Positions 9,158-17,044 of a stretch of DNA of 64,000 bases are shown here, piece by piece. Under the pieces are notes generated by a model. It saw only the letters and a list, made by a program, of their open reading frames with translations. It was not told where the DNA came from and did not search any database. This DNA comes from Roseateles chitinivorans (GTDB lineage Bacteria; Pseudomonadota; Gammaproteobacteria; Burkholderiales; Burkholderiaceae_C). Position numbers and translations under genes: made by a program. Numbering within the stretch: position 1 is the first letter of the stretch; every line of letters begins with the position of its first letter. Location: contig NZ_PEOG01000010.1 of NCBI RefSeq assembly GCF_002761755.1, positions 1 to 64,000 of the forward strand, in the 5' to 3' direction.

Positions 9158-9985
9158 TCAGGTCAGCAGCACCCGCCGCCCGATCACGGCGAGCGGCCGC
9201 TCGACCGCGCGCTGCAGCGCCGGCCGCAGCATCAGCGGCTTCAGCGTCATGCGCACCGCGAGGTCCATCGGCAGGTGCGCACCGACGAGTCCGATCGCCT
9301 CGCGCGCCAGGGCCTCAGCCTGCGCGATCGGCGCCGGGCCGCCATCGGGCGCGCCGCTGCGCAGCCGCCCGTTCACCGCATGCCGCAAGGCGATCGACGC
9401 GTCCTCCTTGCGCAGCTCGAGTGCGCGTCGCACCAGCGCGGTCAGCACGCGGCCGCGGTGCAGCCCCTCGATGCCGCGGTACTTCATGAAGTAGGACAGG
9501 AAGTGCTTGTAGTGGCGCACCTCGTCGCAGCGGATGCGCCAGAACAGGTCGCGCAGCACCGGCTCGTCGCACGCCTCGTGCATCGCCTGGTAGTAGGTCG
9601 TCGTGCCCATCTCGACGATGCAGCGCGCCACCATCTCCTGGCCGCGCGTCGGCTCCAGCTGGTCCATCGTGCACAGCCGCGAGTACTCGTCGAAGAAGTC
9701 CGCGTAGGCGGAGGCCCAATCGAAGCCCGGCCACACCGCCTCGACATAGGCACGCAGCGCGGCGCCATGCTGCAGTTCCTCGGGCTCCCAGTGGTCGCGC
9801 AACCAGGTGGCGACCTCCGGGTCATCGTCGAAACGCTCGATCAGGTTGCGGGTGTAGGTGTCGCTGCCGCTCTCGATGAAGGAGGCACTGCAGACCAGCA
9901 GGAACAGCGCGTCGTGCTCGCGCACGCGATGCGGCTGCAGGCGCGACAGGTTCAGGTCGGTCAGCGACCAGCGCGTCGGGGACAT
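9158..9985 (-). CDS. Ferritin-like diiron protein
   Basis: 275 residues from the chosen ATG (9985); an ATG four codons upstream (9997) is equally possible. The four-helix-bundle ligand pattern is visible: FIESGSDTY (E38), EELQHG (E70/H73), EMGTTTYYQ (near 118) and DEVRHYKH (near 150). This is the ExxH plus E/D-ExRH arrangement of carboxylate-bridged diiron proteins such as acyl-ACP-desaturase-like or rubrerythrin-like enzymes. The reaction is unknown; oxygen-dependent chemistry on a lipid or protein is a guess. It converges with the M48 gene (16-bp gap) and diverges from the esterase gene at 10117. Confidence 0.7.
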   Translation of the reverse strand: MSPTRWSLTDLNLSRLQPHRVREHDALFLLVCSASFIESGSDTYTRNLIERFDDDPEVATWLRDHWEPEELQHGAALRAYVEAVWPGFDWASAYADFFDEYSRLCTMDQLEPTRGQEMVARCIVEMGTTTYYQAMHEACDEPVLRDLFWRIRCDEVRHYKHFLSYFMKYRGIEGLHRGRVLTALVRRALELRKEDASIALRHAVNGRLRSGAPDGGPAPIAQAEALAREAIGLVGAHLPMDLAVRMTLKPLMLRPALQRAVERPLAVIGRRVLLT

Positions 9986-10104
9986 GGGGGCGATCATGCC
10001 GCGAAACGCGGCAATCGGTGTGCGGAGGGAGGTCCGTCGCCTGCCCCCGTCACGCGCCAAACACACGATGGCCACGGGGTCGTACGCCCGCCATCAAATC
10101 CCGT

Positions 10105-10110
10105 TAGGCT
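10105..10110 (+). promoter_or_regulatory. -10-like box 6 nt before ATG (possible leaderless start)
   Basis: TAGGCT is followed by six bases and then the ATG at 10117, with no purine-rich ribosome binding site between. Transcription would begin at or next to the start codon. Inferred from spacing only. Confidence 0.4.
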
Positions 10111-10116
10111 GGCGTG

Positions 10117-11187
10117 ATGCCGAAACGTCCGTCCGCCACCGCGGCCTTGCGTCGAGCCTGGCGCAAGGGCCTGAGCACCGTGACGGGCCAGGTCTTGCGC
10201 ACCGCCCGCGATGCGGCGCGCCAGGCCAAGCGCAGCGCCTCCTCCGACCTGGTGCCCGATCTGGTGCACGGGATGCGCAAGACGCCTGCCCATCCGTCCC
10301 CCGGACTCGGCGACTGGATCGCCGGTCTCGCCTCGGGGCGCGCGGGCATGCGCCGATTCCGGCTCTTCCGACCGTCCGGGGTTCCCGTGGGCGAGCGCCT
10401 GCCGCTGCTGGTGATGCTGCACGGCTGTGGGCAGGATCCGGCCGACTTCGCGCGCAGCACGCGGATGAACCGGCTCGCCGCGCGCGAACGCTTCCTGGTG
10501 CTGTATCCGGCGCAGAGCCGCCTCGCCAATCCGCAGCGCTGCTGGAACTGGTTCGATACCGAGTCCGGGCGCGCGCAAGGCGAAGCCGCGCTGATCCTCG
10601 CCGCCATCGATCAGGTCTGCCTGCTGCACGGCGCGGACCGCGAGCGCGTCGCCCTGGTCGGACTCTCCGCGGGCGCGGGCATGGCGGCGCTGCTGGCGAC
10701 GCTCTACCCCTCGCGCTTCAAGGCCGTCGCGATGCACTCCGGCGTCCCGCCCGGCCTCGCGACCTCGGCGACGAATGCGCTGCGCGCGATGCGCGGCTCG
10801 GTGGGGCCTGCGACGGCGGCACCGGCACCGGCCTCGATGTCAACGTCGAATGCGGCGAGCGCCTGGCCGCCCCTGCTGGTGATCCACGGTACGCGGGACC
10901 GGGTGGTCGGCTCGTCGAATGCCTACGAGGCCGCGCGGCAATGGGCGGAGGCCGCGGGCGCCAAGCCGGCACCCGCGCGCCTCGTGCAACGCGGCCGTCG
11001 CTGGCCGATGACGGTCGTCGACTTCAAGCGCGGCCGCGCGGTCGCGGCCACGCTGGTGGAGATCGACGGCCTCGCGCATGCGTGGAGCGGCGGCGCCGCG
11101 AAGGAGGCCTTCAGCGACCCGGCCGGACCGGACGCGACGGCGATGATCTGGCGCTTCGTCGCGAAGCGCCTTGCCCTCAAGGCGTGA
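10117..11187 (+). CDS. PHB-depolymerase-family esterase (alpha/beta hydrolase)
   Basis: 356 residues. The hydrolase core starts with VMLHGCGQDPADFA (oxyanion-hole region, about 99-112). It contains the nucleophile elbow GLSAGAG (Ser184), an Asp in IHGTRDRVVG and a His in GLAHAWSGG near 324, so the triad is complete. This pattern is typical of the poly(3-hydroxybutyrate) depolymerase/feruloyl esterase (LpqC-like) family. The N-terminal 70 residues are very basic (RRAWRKGL, ARQAKRSA) and lack a signal peptide. An intracellular protein acting on PHB granules or short esters is therefore more likely than a secreted depolymerase. Its 3' end overlaps the convergent TPR-like gene by 11 bp. Confidence 0.8.
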   Translation: MPKRPSATAALRRAWRKGLSTVTGQVLRTARDAARQAKRSASSDLVPDLVHGMRKTPAHPSPGLGDWIAGLASGRAGMRRFRLFRPSGVPVGERLPLLVMLHGCGQDPADFARSTRMNRLAARERFLVLYPAQSRLANPQRCWNWFDTESGRAQGEAALILAAIDQVCLLHGADRERVALVGLSAGAGMAALLATLYPSRFKAVAMHSGVPPGLATSATNALRAMRGSVGPATAAPAPASMSTSNAASAWPPLLVIHGTRDRVVGSSNAYEAARQWAEAAGAKPAPARLVQRGRRWPMTVVDFKRGRAVAATLVEIDGLAHAWSGGAAKEAFSDPAGPDATAMIWRFVAKRLALKA

Positions 11188-12313
11188 GCCCGCTCGCCGT
11201 CAGCAGGTCGCGCCACTGGCGCTGCTGGTCGGCGAACTGCTGCCAGGCCTCGTCGGCCAGCGCCTGGTGGCGGTCCGCATCGGCGGTCTCGCCGAGCAGG
11301 CGGAAGGTCTGCGCGAGCCGGCTGTGGGTGATCGCGCGGTCGTCGAGCTCGCACTCGGGATCGAGCTCGATCTCGGCCTCGCGCGCCTGGTGCAGCGCAT
11401 GCTGATGCTGGCCGAGGTTGGCCCGGCACCAGGCCAGGTCCGACAGCAGGCTGCTGCCCAACCGCTCCAGCCCGAGCGACATCGCCTGCGGCAGGTGCTC
11501 CTCGTAGAGCCGGCGGGCCTCGTCGAAGCCGCCCTGCATCGTCAGCACCTGCGCGCGCAGCACCGGCGTCAGCTCAGCCATCATCTGCGCGCCGACCGCC
11601 TCGTCGAAGTGGTGCATCGAATCGACGGTCAGCAGCAGGTCCGACCCGCGGGCCGCGTGGGCCGACAGGCTCTCGCGCCGCAGTTGCGAGGCGCGCATGC
11701 CGGCCATGTTGAACATCAGCGCCGACAGCGAGGCATCGTCGCCCTCCACGGCCGCATGGTGGCGCGCCCGGATGTACCAGCGCTGCGCGGACTCGACATC
11801 GCCGGCGTAATGCCAGCCCACACCCATCGCCATGGCCACGCGGGCCAGCGCGACGTGATGGTCGGGCCGGGCTTCGTCGAGACAGCGCCGCGCATGCTCG
11901 ACCAGCGCAGCCGGGTCGTGACGGATGAAGGCCAGTTGCGCCAGCCAGGCCGCGGCCAGCACGCGCACCTCGCCCAGCGACGGCGCGCTGCCGGCGATCG
12001 CCTGGGCGCGCTGGATGCGGTCCCAGGCCTGTTGCGCGACGAAGCCGTTGTAGTAGCTCATCAGGCCTTCGGCCATGTGCAGCCACGCGCCGATCTCCGG
12101 ATGCGGATGCTGGAAGGACAGCTGATGCAGCGCGGTCAGCGCTTCGCGGGCCTCGCCCACCGCGCCATGCCGCGCCAGCAGCATCGCGCGCTTGGCTCGC
12201 GCGGCGGCCGACGCCATCGGCGATGCGGCGGCGGCGATCTCCTTCTCGAGGTGCTTGAGCAGCCGCGACTTGATCGCCGGGGAAGGAGTCGCGTCGGGCG
12301 AGGCGTCTTGCAT
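11177..12313 (-). CDS. TPR-like helical-repeat protein of unknown function
   Basis: 378 residues, soluble, Ala/Leu-rich, no signal peptide. It consists of helix pairs of TPR size from about residue 30 to the end, for example GEAREALTALHQLSF, GDVESAQRWYIRARHHA, GGFDEARRLYEEHLP and GQHQHALHQAREAEI. Such proteins serve as scaffolds or regulatory sensors; no catalytic or DNA-binding motif is seen. It starts 7 bp from the end of purC on the same strand, so it may be co-transcribed behind purC. Its end overlaps the esterase gene on the other strand. Confidence 0.6.
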   Translation of the reverse strand: MQDASPDATPSPAIKSRLLKHLEKEIAAAASPMASAAARAKRAMLLARHGAVGEAREALTALHQLSFQHPHPEIGAWLHMAEGLMSYYNGFVAQQAWDRIQRAQAIAGSAPSLGEVRVLAAAWLAQLAFIRHDPAALVEHARRCLDEARPDHHVALARVAMAMGVGWHYAGDVESAQRWYIRARHHAAVEGDDASLSALMFNMAGMRASQLRRESLSAHAARGSDLLLTVDSMHHFDEAVGAQMMAELTPVLRAQVLTMQGGFDEARRLYEEHLPQAMSLGLERLGSSLLSDLAWCRANLGQHQHALHQAREAEIELDPECELDDRAITHSRLAQTFRLLGETADADRHQALADEAWQQFADQQRQWRDLLTASGLTP

Positions 12314-12320
12314 GGGAGCC

Positions 12321-13217
12321 TCAGCGCGTCAGGCGGTCCAGCGCTTCCTGGTACTTCGCCGCCGTGTTGGCGATCACCTCCGCCGGCAGCGTCGGCGCCG
12401 GCGCGACCTTGCCCCAGGGCTGGCCGTCGACCGTGGCCTGCTCCAGCCAGTCGCGCAGGAACTGCTTGTCGTAGCTCGGCGGATTGCTGCCGACCGCGTA
12501 GCTCTCGGCCGGCCAGTAGCGCGAGGAGTCGGGCGTCAGCACCTCGTCCATCAGCGTCAGCGTGCCGTCGGCATCGAGGCCGAACTCGAACTTGGTGTCC
12601 GCGATGATGATGCCCTTGGTCAGCGCATAGTCGGCGGCGCGCTGGTAGAGGCGGATGGCGATGTCACGGACCTGCTCGGCCAGTTCGCGGCCGATGATCT
12701 GCGCGCAGCGCTCGAAATCGATGTTCTCGTCGTGGTCGCCCATCTCGGCCTTGGTGGCCGGCGTGAAGATCGGCTGCGGCAGCTTGCTGGCGTTCTGCAG
12801 GCCCGCCGGCAGCGCGACGCCGCAGACCTTGCCGCCGGCCTTGTATTCCGACCAGCCGCTGCCGGCCAGGTAGCCGCGCACCACCGCCTCGATCGGCAGC
12901 GGCTTCAGGCGCTTGACCAGCATCGCGCGGTCGCGCACCTGGTCCTTCTCCGCGTCGCTCACCACGGACAGCGGATCGTCGCCGGTCAGGTGGTTGGGGA
13001 CGATGCCGTCGAGCTTGTCGAACCAGAACAGCGCCATCTTCGTCAGCAGCGCGCCCTTGCCCGGAATCGGCTCGCTCATGATGACGTCGAAGGCCGAGAT
13101 GCGGTCCGAGGCGATCATCAGGATGCGGTCCTCGCCGACCGCGTAGTTCTCGCGCACCTTGCCGCGCGCGATGAGGGGAAGGGAGGTGATCGACGAGGTG
13201 TGCAGGGCGGCGGTCAT
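12321..13217 (-). CDS. purC: Phosphoribosylaminoimidazole-succinocarboxamide synthase
   Basis: 298 residues. PurC joins aspartate to CAIR with ATP in de novo purine synthesis. Family motifs: [10 protein letters not shown] (ATP-binding loop), [36 protein letters not shown] and [12 protein letters not shown]. The length suits the proteobacterial/yeast-type PurC of about 300 residues rather than the ~237-residue E. coli form. A TAGAAT -10-like box lies on the minus strand at 13256-13251. The TPR-like gene follows after 7 bp; other pur genes are not in the window. Confidence 0.96.
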   Translation of the reverse strand: MTAALHTSSITSLPLIARGKVRENYAVGEDRILMIASDRISAFDVIMSEPIPGKGALLTKMALFWFDKLDGIVPNHLTGDDPLSVVSDAEKDQVRDRAMLVKRLKPLPIEAVVRGYLAGSGWSEYKAGGKVCGVALPAGLQNASKLPQPIFTPATKAEMGDHDENIDFERCAQIIGRELAEQVRDIAIRLYQRAADYALTKGIIIADTKFEFGLDADGTLTLMDEVLTPDSSRYWPAESYAVGSNPPSYDKQFLRDWLEQATVDGQPWGKVAPAPTLPAEVIANTAAKYQEALDRLTR

Positions 13218-13334
13218 GGGCGTGCGGTCGGACGGAACGGCAAAGCCGGGATTCTAGGGGCGGCAGGGGAAATCCCTCGGCCGCGAGCGCCCCCGCGATC
13301 CGCTTCACGCCGCGCCGGCGCGCCTGCGACCGCG

Positions 13335-13760
13335 TCAGATCGCGTCGAAACCGACGTAGCGCGACACGAAGCGGGCCTTGCCCTCGCGCTCGAAGGCGGC
13401 CTCGTCCCAGTCGCCGGCTTCGAGCCGCGCCGCATGGCCCGGCTTGAAGAGGTAGGTCCAGGCGCGCTGCCAGCTGCCGTCGGCCAGCGTGACCAGCACC
13501 TCGTGGCGCTCGTACTCGTCGCCCTCGAACAGGTCCAACCGCGCCCACGCGGCCTCGGGCAGGTCGAGGTAGAGGCGACCGACGACCTGATGCCCGGCCG
13601 CCGGGATCATCGCCGGATAGTCCTGCCCGCGCACCGGATGGCGCGCGTGGCCCGCCAGCGTCGCGGCCAGGGGCGGCGCCAGCGGCGCGCAGGCCGGACC
13701 GCAGACGCGGGCCATGATGTCGGGCCACATCAGCGTGCCGTAGGTGAAGACATGCGCCAT
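13335..13760 (-). CDS. Gamma-glutamylcyclotransferase/AIG2-like family protein
   Basis: 141 residues. The N-terminal VFTYGTLM is the family's substrate-binding YGTL motif. LDLFEGDEYER, carrying the conserved Glu-Gly-Glu region, and the VVGRLYLDL strand fit the GGCT/AIG2 beta-barrel fold. Such proteins form 5-oxoproline from gamma-glutamyl amines or act in side-chain repair; the actual substrate is unknown. It lies 46 bp behind fba on the same strand, separated by a terminator-like hairpin. Confidence 0.75.
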   Translation of the reverse strand: MAHVFTYGTLMWPDIMARVCGPACAPLAPPLAATLAGHARHPVRGQDYPAMIPAAGHQVVGRLYLDLPEAAWARLDLFEGDEYERHEVLVTLADGSWQRAWTYLFKPGHAARLEAGDWDEAAFEREGKARFVSRYVGFDAI

Positions 13761-13777
13761 GGCGTCCCCGATGGGAA

Positions 13778-13800
13778 AGGACCGGCGCGAGGCCGGTCCC
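13778..13800 (-). terminator. Hairpin after fba
   Basis: GGACCGGC and GCCGGTCC pair around a 5-nt loop. On the minus strand the stem is followed by TTTCCC, a weak U-tract. It fits a rho-independent terminator between fba and the GGCT gene. Confidence 0.55.
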
Positions 13801-13806
13801 TGTCGA

Positions 13807-14871
13807 TCACTGGACGACTTGCGCCAGTTCGCCCCGCGCGTAGGCGGCGGCCACTTCGGTCAGCGGACGCGGCTTGATCTTCGACGCCTGGCCTTCGCAG
13901 CCGAACTCGAGGTAGCGCGCCTTGCAGACCAGCTTGGCGGCCTCGCGGGCCGGCTTCAGCCATTCGCGGGCATCGAACTTGTCCGGGTTCTCGGCGAGGA
14001 ACTTGCGCACCGCGCCGGTCATCGCCAGACGGATGTCGGTGTCGATGTTGATCTTGCGCACGCCGTGCTTGATGGCTTCCTGGATCTCCTCGACCGGCAC
14101 GCCGAAGGTCTCCTTCATCTTGCCGCCGTACTGGTTGATGATCGCCAGCAGCTCCTGCGGCACGCTGGACGAGCCGTGCATCACCAGGTGGGTGTTGGGG
14201 ATGCGCTTGTGGATTTCCTTGACGCGGGAGATCGCCAGGATGTCGCCGGTGGGCTTGCGCGAGAACTTGTAGGCGCCATGGCTGGTGCCGATGGCGATGG
14301 CCAGCGCATCCAGCTGCGTGGCCTTGACGAAGACCGCGGCTTCCTCGGGGTCGGTCAGCATCTGGCTGTGGTCCAGCTTGCCGGCGGCGCCGATGCCGTC
14401 CTCCTCGCCCGCGTCGCCGGTCTCCAGGTTGCCCAGGCAGCCCAGTTCGCCCTCGACGGTGACGCCGACCTTGTGCGCCATTTCGACGACGCGGCGGGTC
14501 ACGTCCACGTTGTAGTCGAAGCTCGCGGGCGTCTTGCCGTCATCCATCAGCGAGCCGTCCATCATCACCGAGCCGAAGCCCAGGTTGATCGCGCCCTCGC
14601 AGACCTTGGGGCTGGTGCCGTGGTCCTGGTGCATCACCAGCGGGATGTGCGGATAGGCCTCGACAGCGGCCTGGATCAGGTGCTTGATGAAGGGCTCCCC
14701 GGCGTACTTCCGGGCGCCGGCGCTGGCCTGGAGAATGACCGGGGCACCGACCTCGTCGGCGGCGGCCATCACGGCCTGCACCTGCTCCAGGTTGTTGACG
14801 TTGAACGCTGGAATGCCGTAGCCCTGTTCGGCCGCGTGGTCCAGCAACTGGCGCATCGAGACGAGTGCCAT
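13807..14871 (-). CDS. fba: Fructose-bisphosphate aldolase, class II
   Basis: 354 residues, the usual length for the long class II (zinc-dependent, CbbA/FbaA-like) aldolases of this order. It interconverts fructose-1,6-bisphosphate with DHAP and glyceraldehyde-3-phosphate. Motifs: [13 protein letters not shown] at the start, MHQDHGTSP with the zinc-ligand His, [32 protein letters not shown] with another zinc His, and KINIDTDIR, the phosphate-binding loop. The ATG at 14871 has CGGAG upstream. Transcription probably starts near 14947: a minus-strand TAGAAT lies at 14960-14955 and a GTTAC direct repeat immediately follows it (see separate entry). Gene order pyk/maeB nearby on the same strand but with unrelated genes between. 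Confidence 0.96.
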   Translation of the reverse strand: MALVSMRQLLDHAAEQGYGIPAFNVNNLEQVQAVMAAADEVGAPVILQASAGARKYAGEPFIKHLIQAAVEAYPHIPLVMHQDHGTSPKVCEGAINLGFGSVMMDGSLMDDGKTPASFDYNVDVTRRVVEMAHKVGVTVEGELGCLGNLETGDAGEEDGIGAAGKLDHSQMLTDPEEAAVFVKATQLDALAIAIGTSHGAYKFSRKPTGDILAISRVKEIHKRIPNTHLVMHGSSSVPQELLAIINQYGGKMKETFGVPVEEIQEAIKHGVRKINIDTDIRLAMTGAVRKFLAENPDKFDAREWLKPAREAAKLVCKARYLEFGCEGQASKIKPRPLTEVAAAYARGELAQVVQ

Positions 14872-15227
14872 GAGAGTTCTCCGAGGAAGTGAAAAATCCT
14901 GGGCCGCGGACCGGCGCCAACACCATGCCGTAACCGCGCCGTAACTGGGGCGGGATTCTAGCCAGCCCCCATGACCGGCTCTGTAACCAACCTGGGGCTC
15001 CCCCCGAACTGGTGCCATACCAGCGCCCATCGCCAGCGGAGCCCGGGCCGGCCCCGCCCCCTCGGACAGGGGTGATTGCGGTTGCGCGGCGGCGGAAGCG
15101 GCCGGTAGGCTCTCGCCCGGGCGGCCCGACTCCGGTGGGAGCAAGCCTCGTGCCTTGTCCGGCCGCGGCCGGCGCGGATCGCCCACGACTTCCCTTCGCG
15201 CGCCGCGTCGCGCCCGCCAGGACCTTC
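14872..15227 (+). other. 356-bp divergent intergenic region fba / GHKL-STAS-like gene
   Basis: No credible coding sequence. It holds the fba promoter (TAGAAT on the minus strand at 14960-14955), the GTTAC direct-repeat element (14926-14947), a third GTTAC unit on the minus strand (14987-14983) near the -35 position, and a small CTGGT/ACCAG hairpin near 15008-15022. The rest, up to the ATG at 15228, is very GC-rich with no recognisable -35/-10 pair for the plus-strand gene. Confidence 0.5.
14926..14947 (-). promoter_or_regulatory. GTTAC direct-repeat element downstream of fba promoter
   Basis: On the minus strand the element contains GTTACGGCGCGGTTACGG, i.e. two GTTAC units 11 bp apart (one helical turn). 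It matches the element upstream of maeB (20980-21001) at 18 of 22 positions. It begins within about 8 bp of the TAGAAT -10 box, so it would cover +1 to +22, the position of a repressor operator. Confidence 0.5.
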
Positions 15228-16247
15228 ATGACCCGTCTCGCGATCGATCAGCTGACGCTGTGGATCACCGCCGCCGCCAACGAGCATTCGCTGGACCTGC
15301 CCGCCTATGTCGAAGAGCGCACCGGCGCCAGCCACCGCGCGACGCTCGCGGCGCTGCGACGCCTGGTCGACGCCCAGTGGCTGACTCGCTCGGGCACCAC
15401 GCGCCGGCCGGTCTTCGGCCCGGGCGCGCTGCGGCAGGTGGCGCGCAGCTACACCTTGCACGGGTTGATGGAGGACGTGGTCTGGCAACGCGACTTCGCC
15501 CCCCACTTCCTGCTGCCGCGGCATGTCGCGCGCATGGTCCAGCACGGCTTCACCGAGCTGGTGAACAACGCCATCGACCACAGCGGCGGCACCAGCGTCA
15601 CCGTGTCGCTGCGTCAGACGCCGACCCACGCGCAGCTGCTGGTCTCCGACGACGGCTGCGGCGTCTTCGACAAGATCTGCGACACCTACGAGCTGACCGA
15701 CGCCCGCCACGCGATGCTGGAGCTGAGCAAGGGCCGGTTGACCACGCAGCCGCAGGCGCACACCGGCCGCGGGCTGTTCTTCAGTTCGCAACTGGCCGAC
15801 GTCTTCGACATCCACGCCAACGGCAGGGCCTTCCAGCGCCGGGCCTGGGAAGGCAATGCCTGGAAGGACGGCAAGGGCCTGCCGCGCCAGGGCAGCTCGA
15901 TCTACATGGCGATGGCCCTGGAAAGCACCCGCACGCTGGAACAGGTGCTGGAGCAGTGGAGCGTGGACGGCAGCGGCATCGCCTTCGACCAGACGCGGGT
16001 GATGCTGAACCTGGTCGTCGGCGCGGGGCAGATGCTGGACTCGCGGGCACAGGCCCGGCGCGTCGCGGCACGGTTGCCGCAGTTCAAGCGGGCGGAAGTG
16101 GACTTCGCCGGCGTCACCGATGTCGGCCATGCCTTCGCCGACGAGCTGTTCCGGGTCTTCGCGCGTGCGCACCAGGATGTGGAGCTGGTGCCCCTGAACA
16201 TGACGCCGCGCATCGCCGCGCTGGTGCAGGCGGCACGCAACGCCTGA
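15228..16247 (+). CDS. HTH-GHKL ATPase-STAS-like (DUF4325) fusion protein
   Basis: 339 residues, soluble. Residues ~5-70 look like a winged-helix module (TGASHRATLAALRRLVDAQW). Residues ~95-235 are a GHKL/HATPase domain: N-box ELVNNAIDHS (110-119), G1 box SDDGCGVF (140-147) and G2 box TGRGLFFSSQLA (179-190). Residues ~250-335 match the DUF4325 STAS-like pattern, VDFAGVTDVGHAFADELFRVF. The ATPase resembles anti-sigma-factor kinases (SpoIIAB/RsbW-like) and the tail resembles their STAS antagonists, so one polypeptide appears to carry both halves of a partner-switch plus a putative DNA- or protein-binding head. Biological role is unknown. It is single-gene, convergent with the next gene and divergent from fba. 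Confidence 0.72.
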   Translation: MTRLAIDQLTLWITAAANEHSLDLPAYVEERTGASHRATLAALRRLVDAQWLTRSGTTRRPVFGPGALRQVARSYTLHGLMEDVVWQRDFAPHFLLPRHVARMVQHGFTELVNNAIDHSGGTSVTVSLRQTPTHAQLLVSDDGCGVFDKICDTYELTDARHAMLELSKGRLTTQPQAHTGRGLFFSSQLADVFDIHANGRAFQRRAWEGNAWKDGKGLPRQGSSIYMAMALESTRTLEQVLEQWSVDGSGIAFDQTRVMLNLVVGAGQMLDSRAQARRVAARLPQFKRAEVDFAGVTDVGHAFADELFRVFARAHQDVELVPLNMTPRIAALVQAARNA

Positions 16248-16275
16248 GGGCCGAACCGCCGCCTGCCGGTGCCGG

Positions 16276-17028
16276 TCAGAGATCGCTGTCGACCAGCGCC
16301 TGGATCGCGCCGCGGCTGCGCTGGATCGCCTCGTCCAGCCGCGGCAGCAATGCGGCGGGCTCGCTGTCCTTGGCGGCGGCGAACAGGATGCCTTCCTCCA
16401 CCAGCGGCCGGGGCAGCACCTGCAACTGGGCACCGTCGCGCAGCGTGCGCAGGCGCCGCTCCAAGGCGGCCGCGCTGCCGCGGTGGGTGGCCAGCATCGC
16501 GTCGCAGCGTCCCGCCACCAGCATGCGCGCGCGGCCGCCGAGGTCATTGCCGCCGTGCTCGACACGGAACAGCCGCCGGCGGGCTTCCTCGAAGGCGGCA
16601 CCATAGGTCGCGCCGCGCGACACGCACAGCGTGAGACCGCGCAGGTCCTCGAGCCGCTCGAAGGCGATGGGCCTTGCCTTGGGCACGACCAGCCAGCCCC
16701 GGCTGACGAAAGCCGCCTGGCTGTAGGCGAAGACCTTGTCCCGCGCCGGACTGCGCGACAGCCCGAAGGTCAGGTGATGGCCGAGTTCCGCGCCCAGCAG
16801 CGCGCGCGGCCAGGGCAGCAGCTGCAATTCCCACTGCAGGTTGGCCGCCTCGGCGATCAGCCGCAGCAGCGGCAGGACGAAGGGCTTGTGGGTCCGTTCG
16901 TTGATGGCCAGGCGGACCGGTGCCGGCGCCCCCACGGCGGAGGCGTCCGGCTTGGCGAGCGCGCCACCGAAGCCTGCCGCCGGGCCCACGCCGCCGATCA
17001 GCAGGTCTCGGCGACGCAGCGGCATCAT
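16276..17028 (-). CDS. Periplasmic substrate-binding-like protein (SBP_bac_3 type)
   Basis: 250 residues. The N-terminus RRRDLLIGGVGPAAGFGGALA is a twin-arginine-like export signal. The mature part resembles family 3 solute-binding proteins: VRLAINERTHKPFV at the first strand, FGLSRSPARDKVFAYSQ, LEDLRGLTLCVSRGATYG at the lobe hinge, and AGRCDAMLATHRGSA. No permease or ATPase is adjacent. In Burkholderiales many such orphan proteins act as sensors or have lost transport partners; ligand unknown. It ends 28 bp from the convergent switch protein and starts 16 bp from the end of pyk, so it may be read through from pyk. Confidence 0.7.
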   Translation of the reverse strand: MMPLRRRDLLIGGVGPAAGFGGALAKPDASAVGAPAPVRLAINERTHKPFVLPLLRLIAEAANLQWELQLLPWPRALLGAELGHHLTFGLSRSPARDKVFAYSQAAFVSRGWLVVPKARPIAFERLEDLRGLTLCVSRGATYGAAFEEARRRLFRVEHGGNDLGGRARMLVAGRCDAMLATHRGSAAALERRLRTLRDGAQLQVLPRPLVEEGILFAAAKDSEPAALLPRLDEAIQRSRGAIQALVDSDL

Positions 17029-17044
17029 GCGACCGGGCCGGGGT

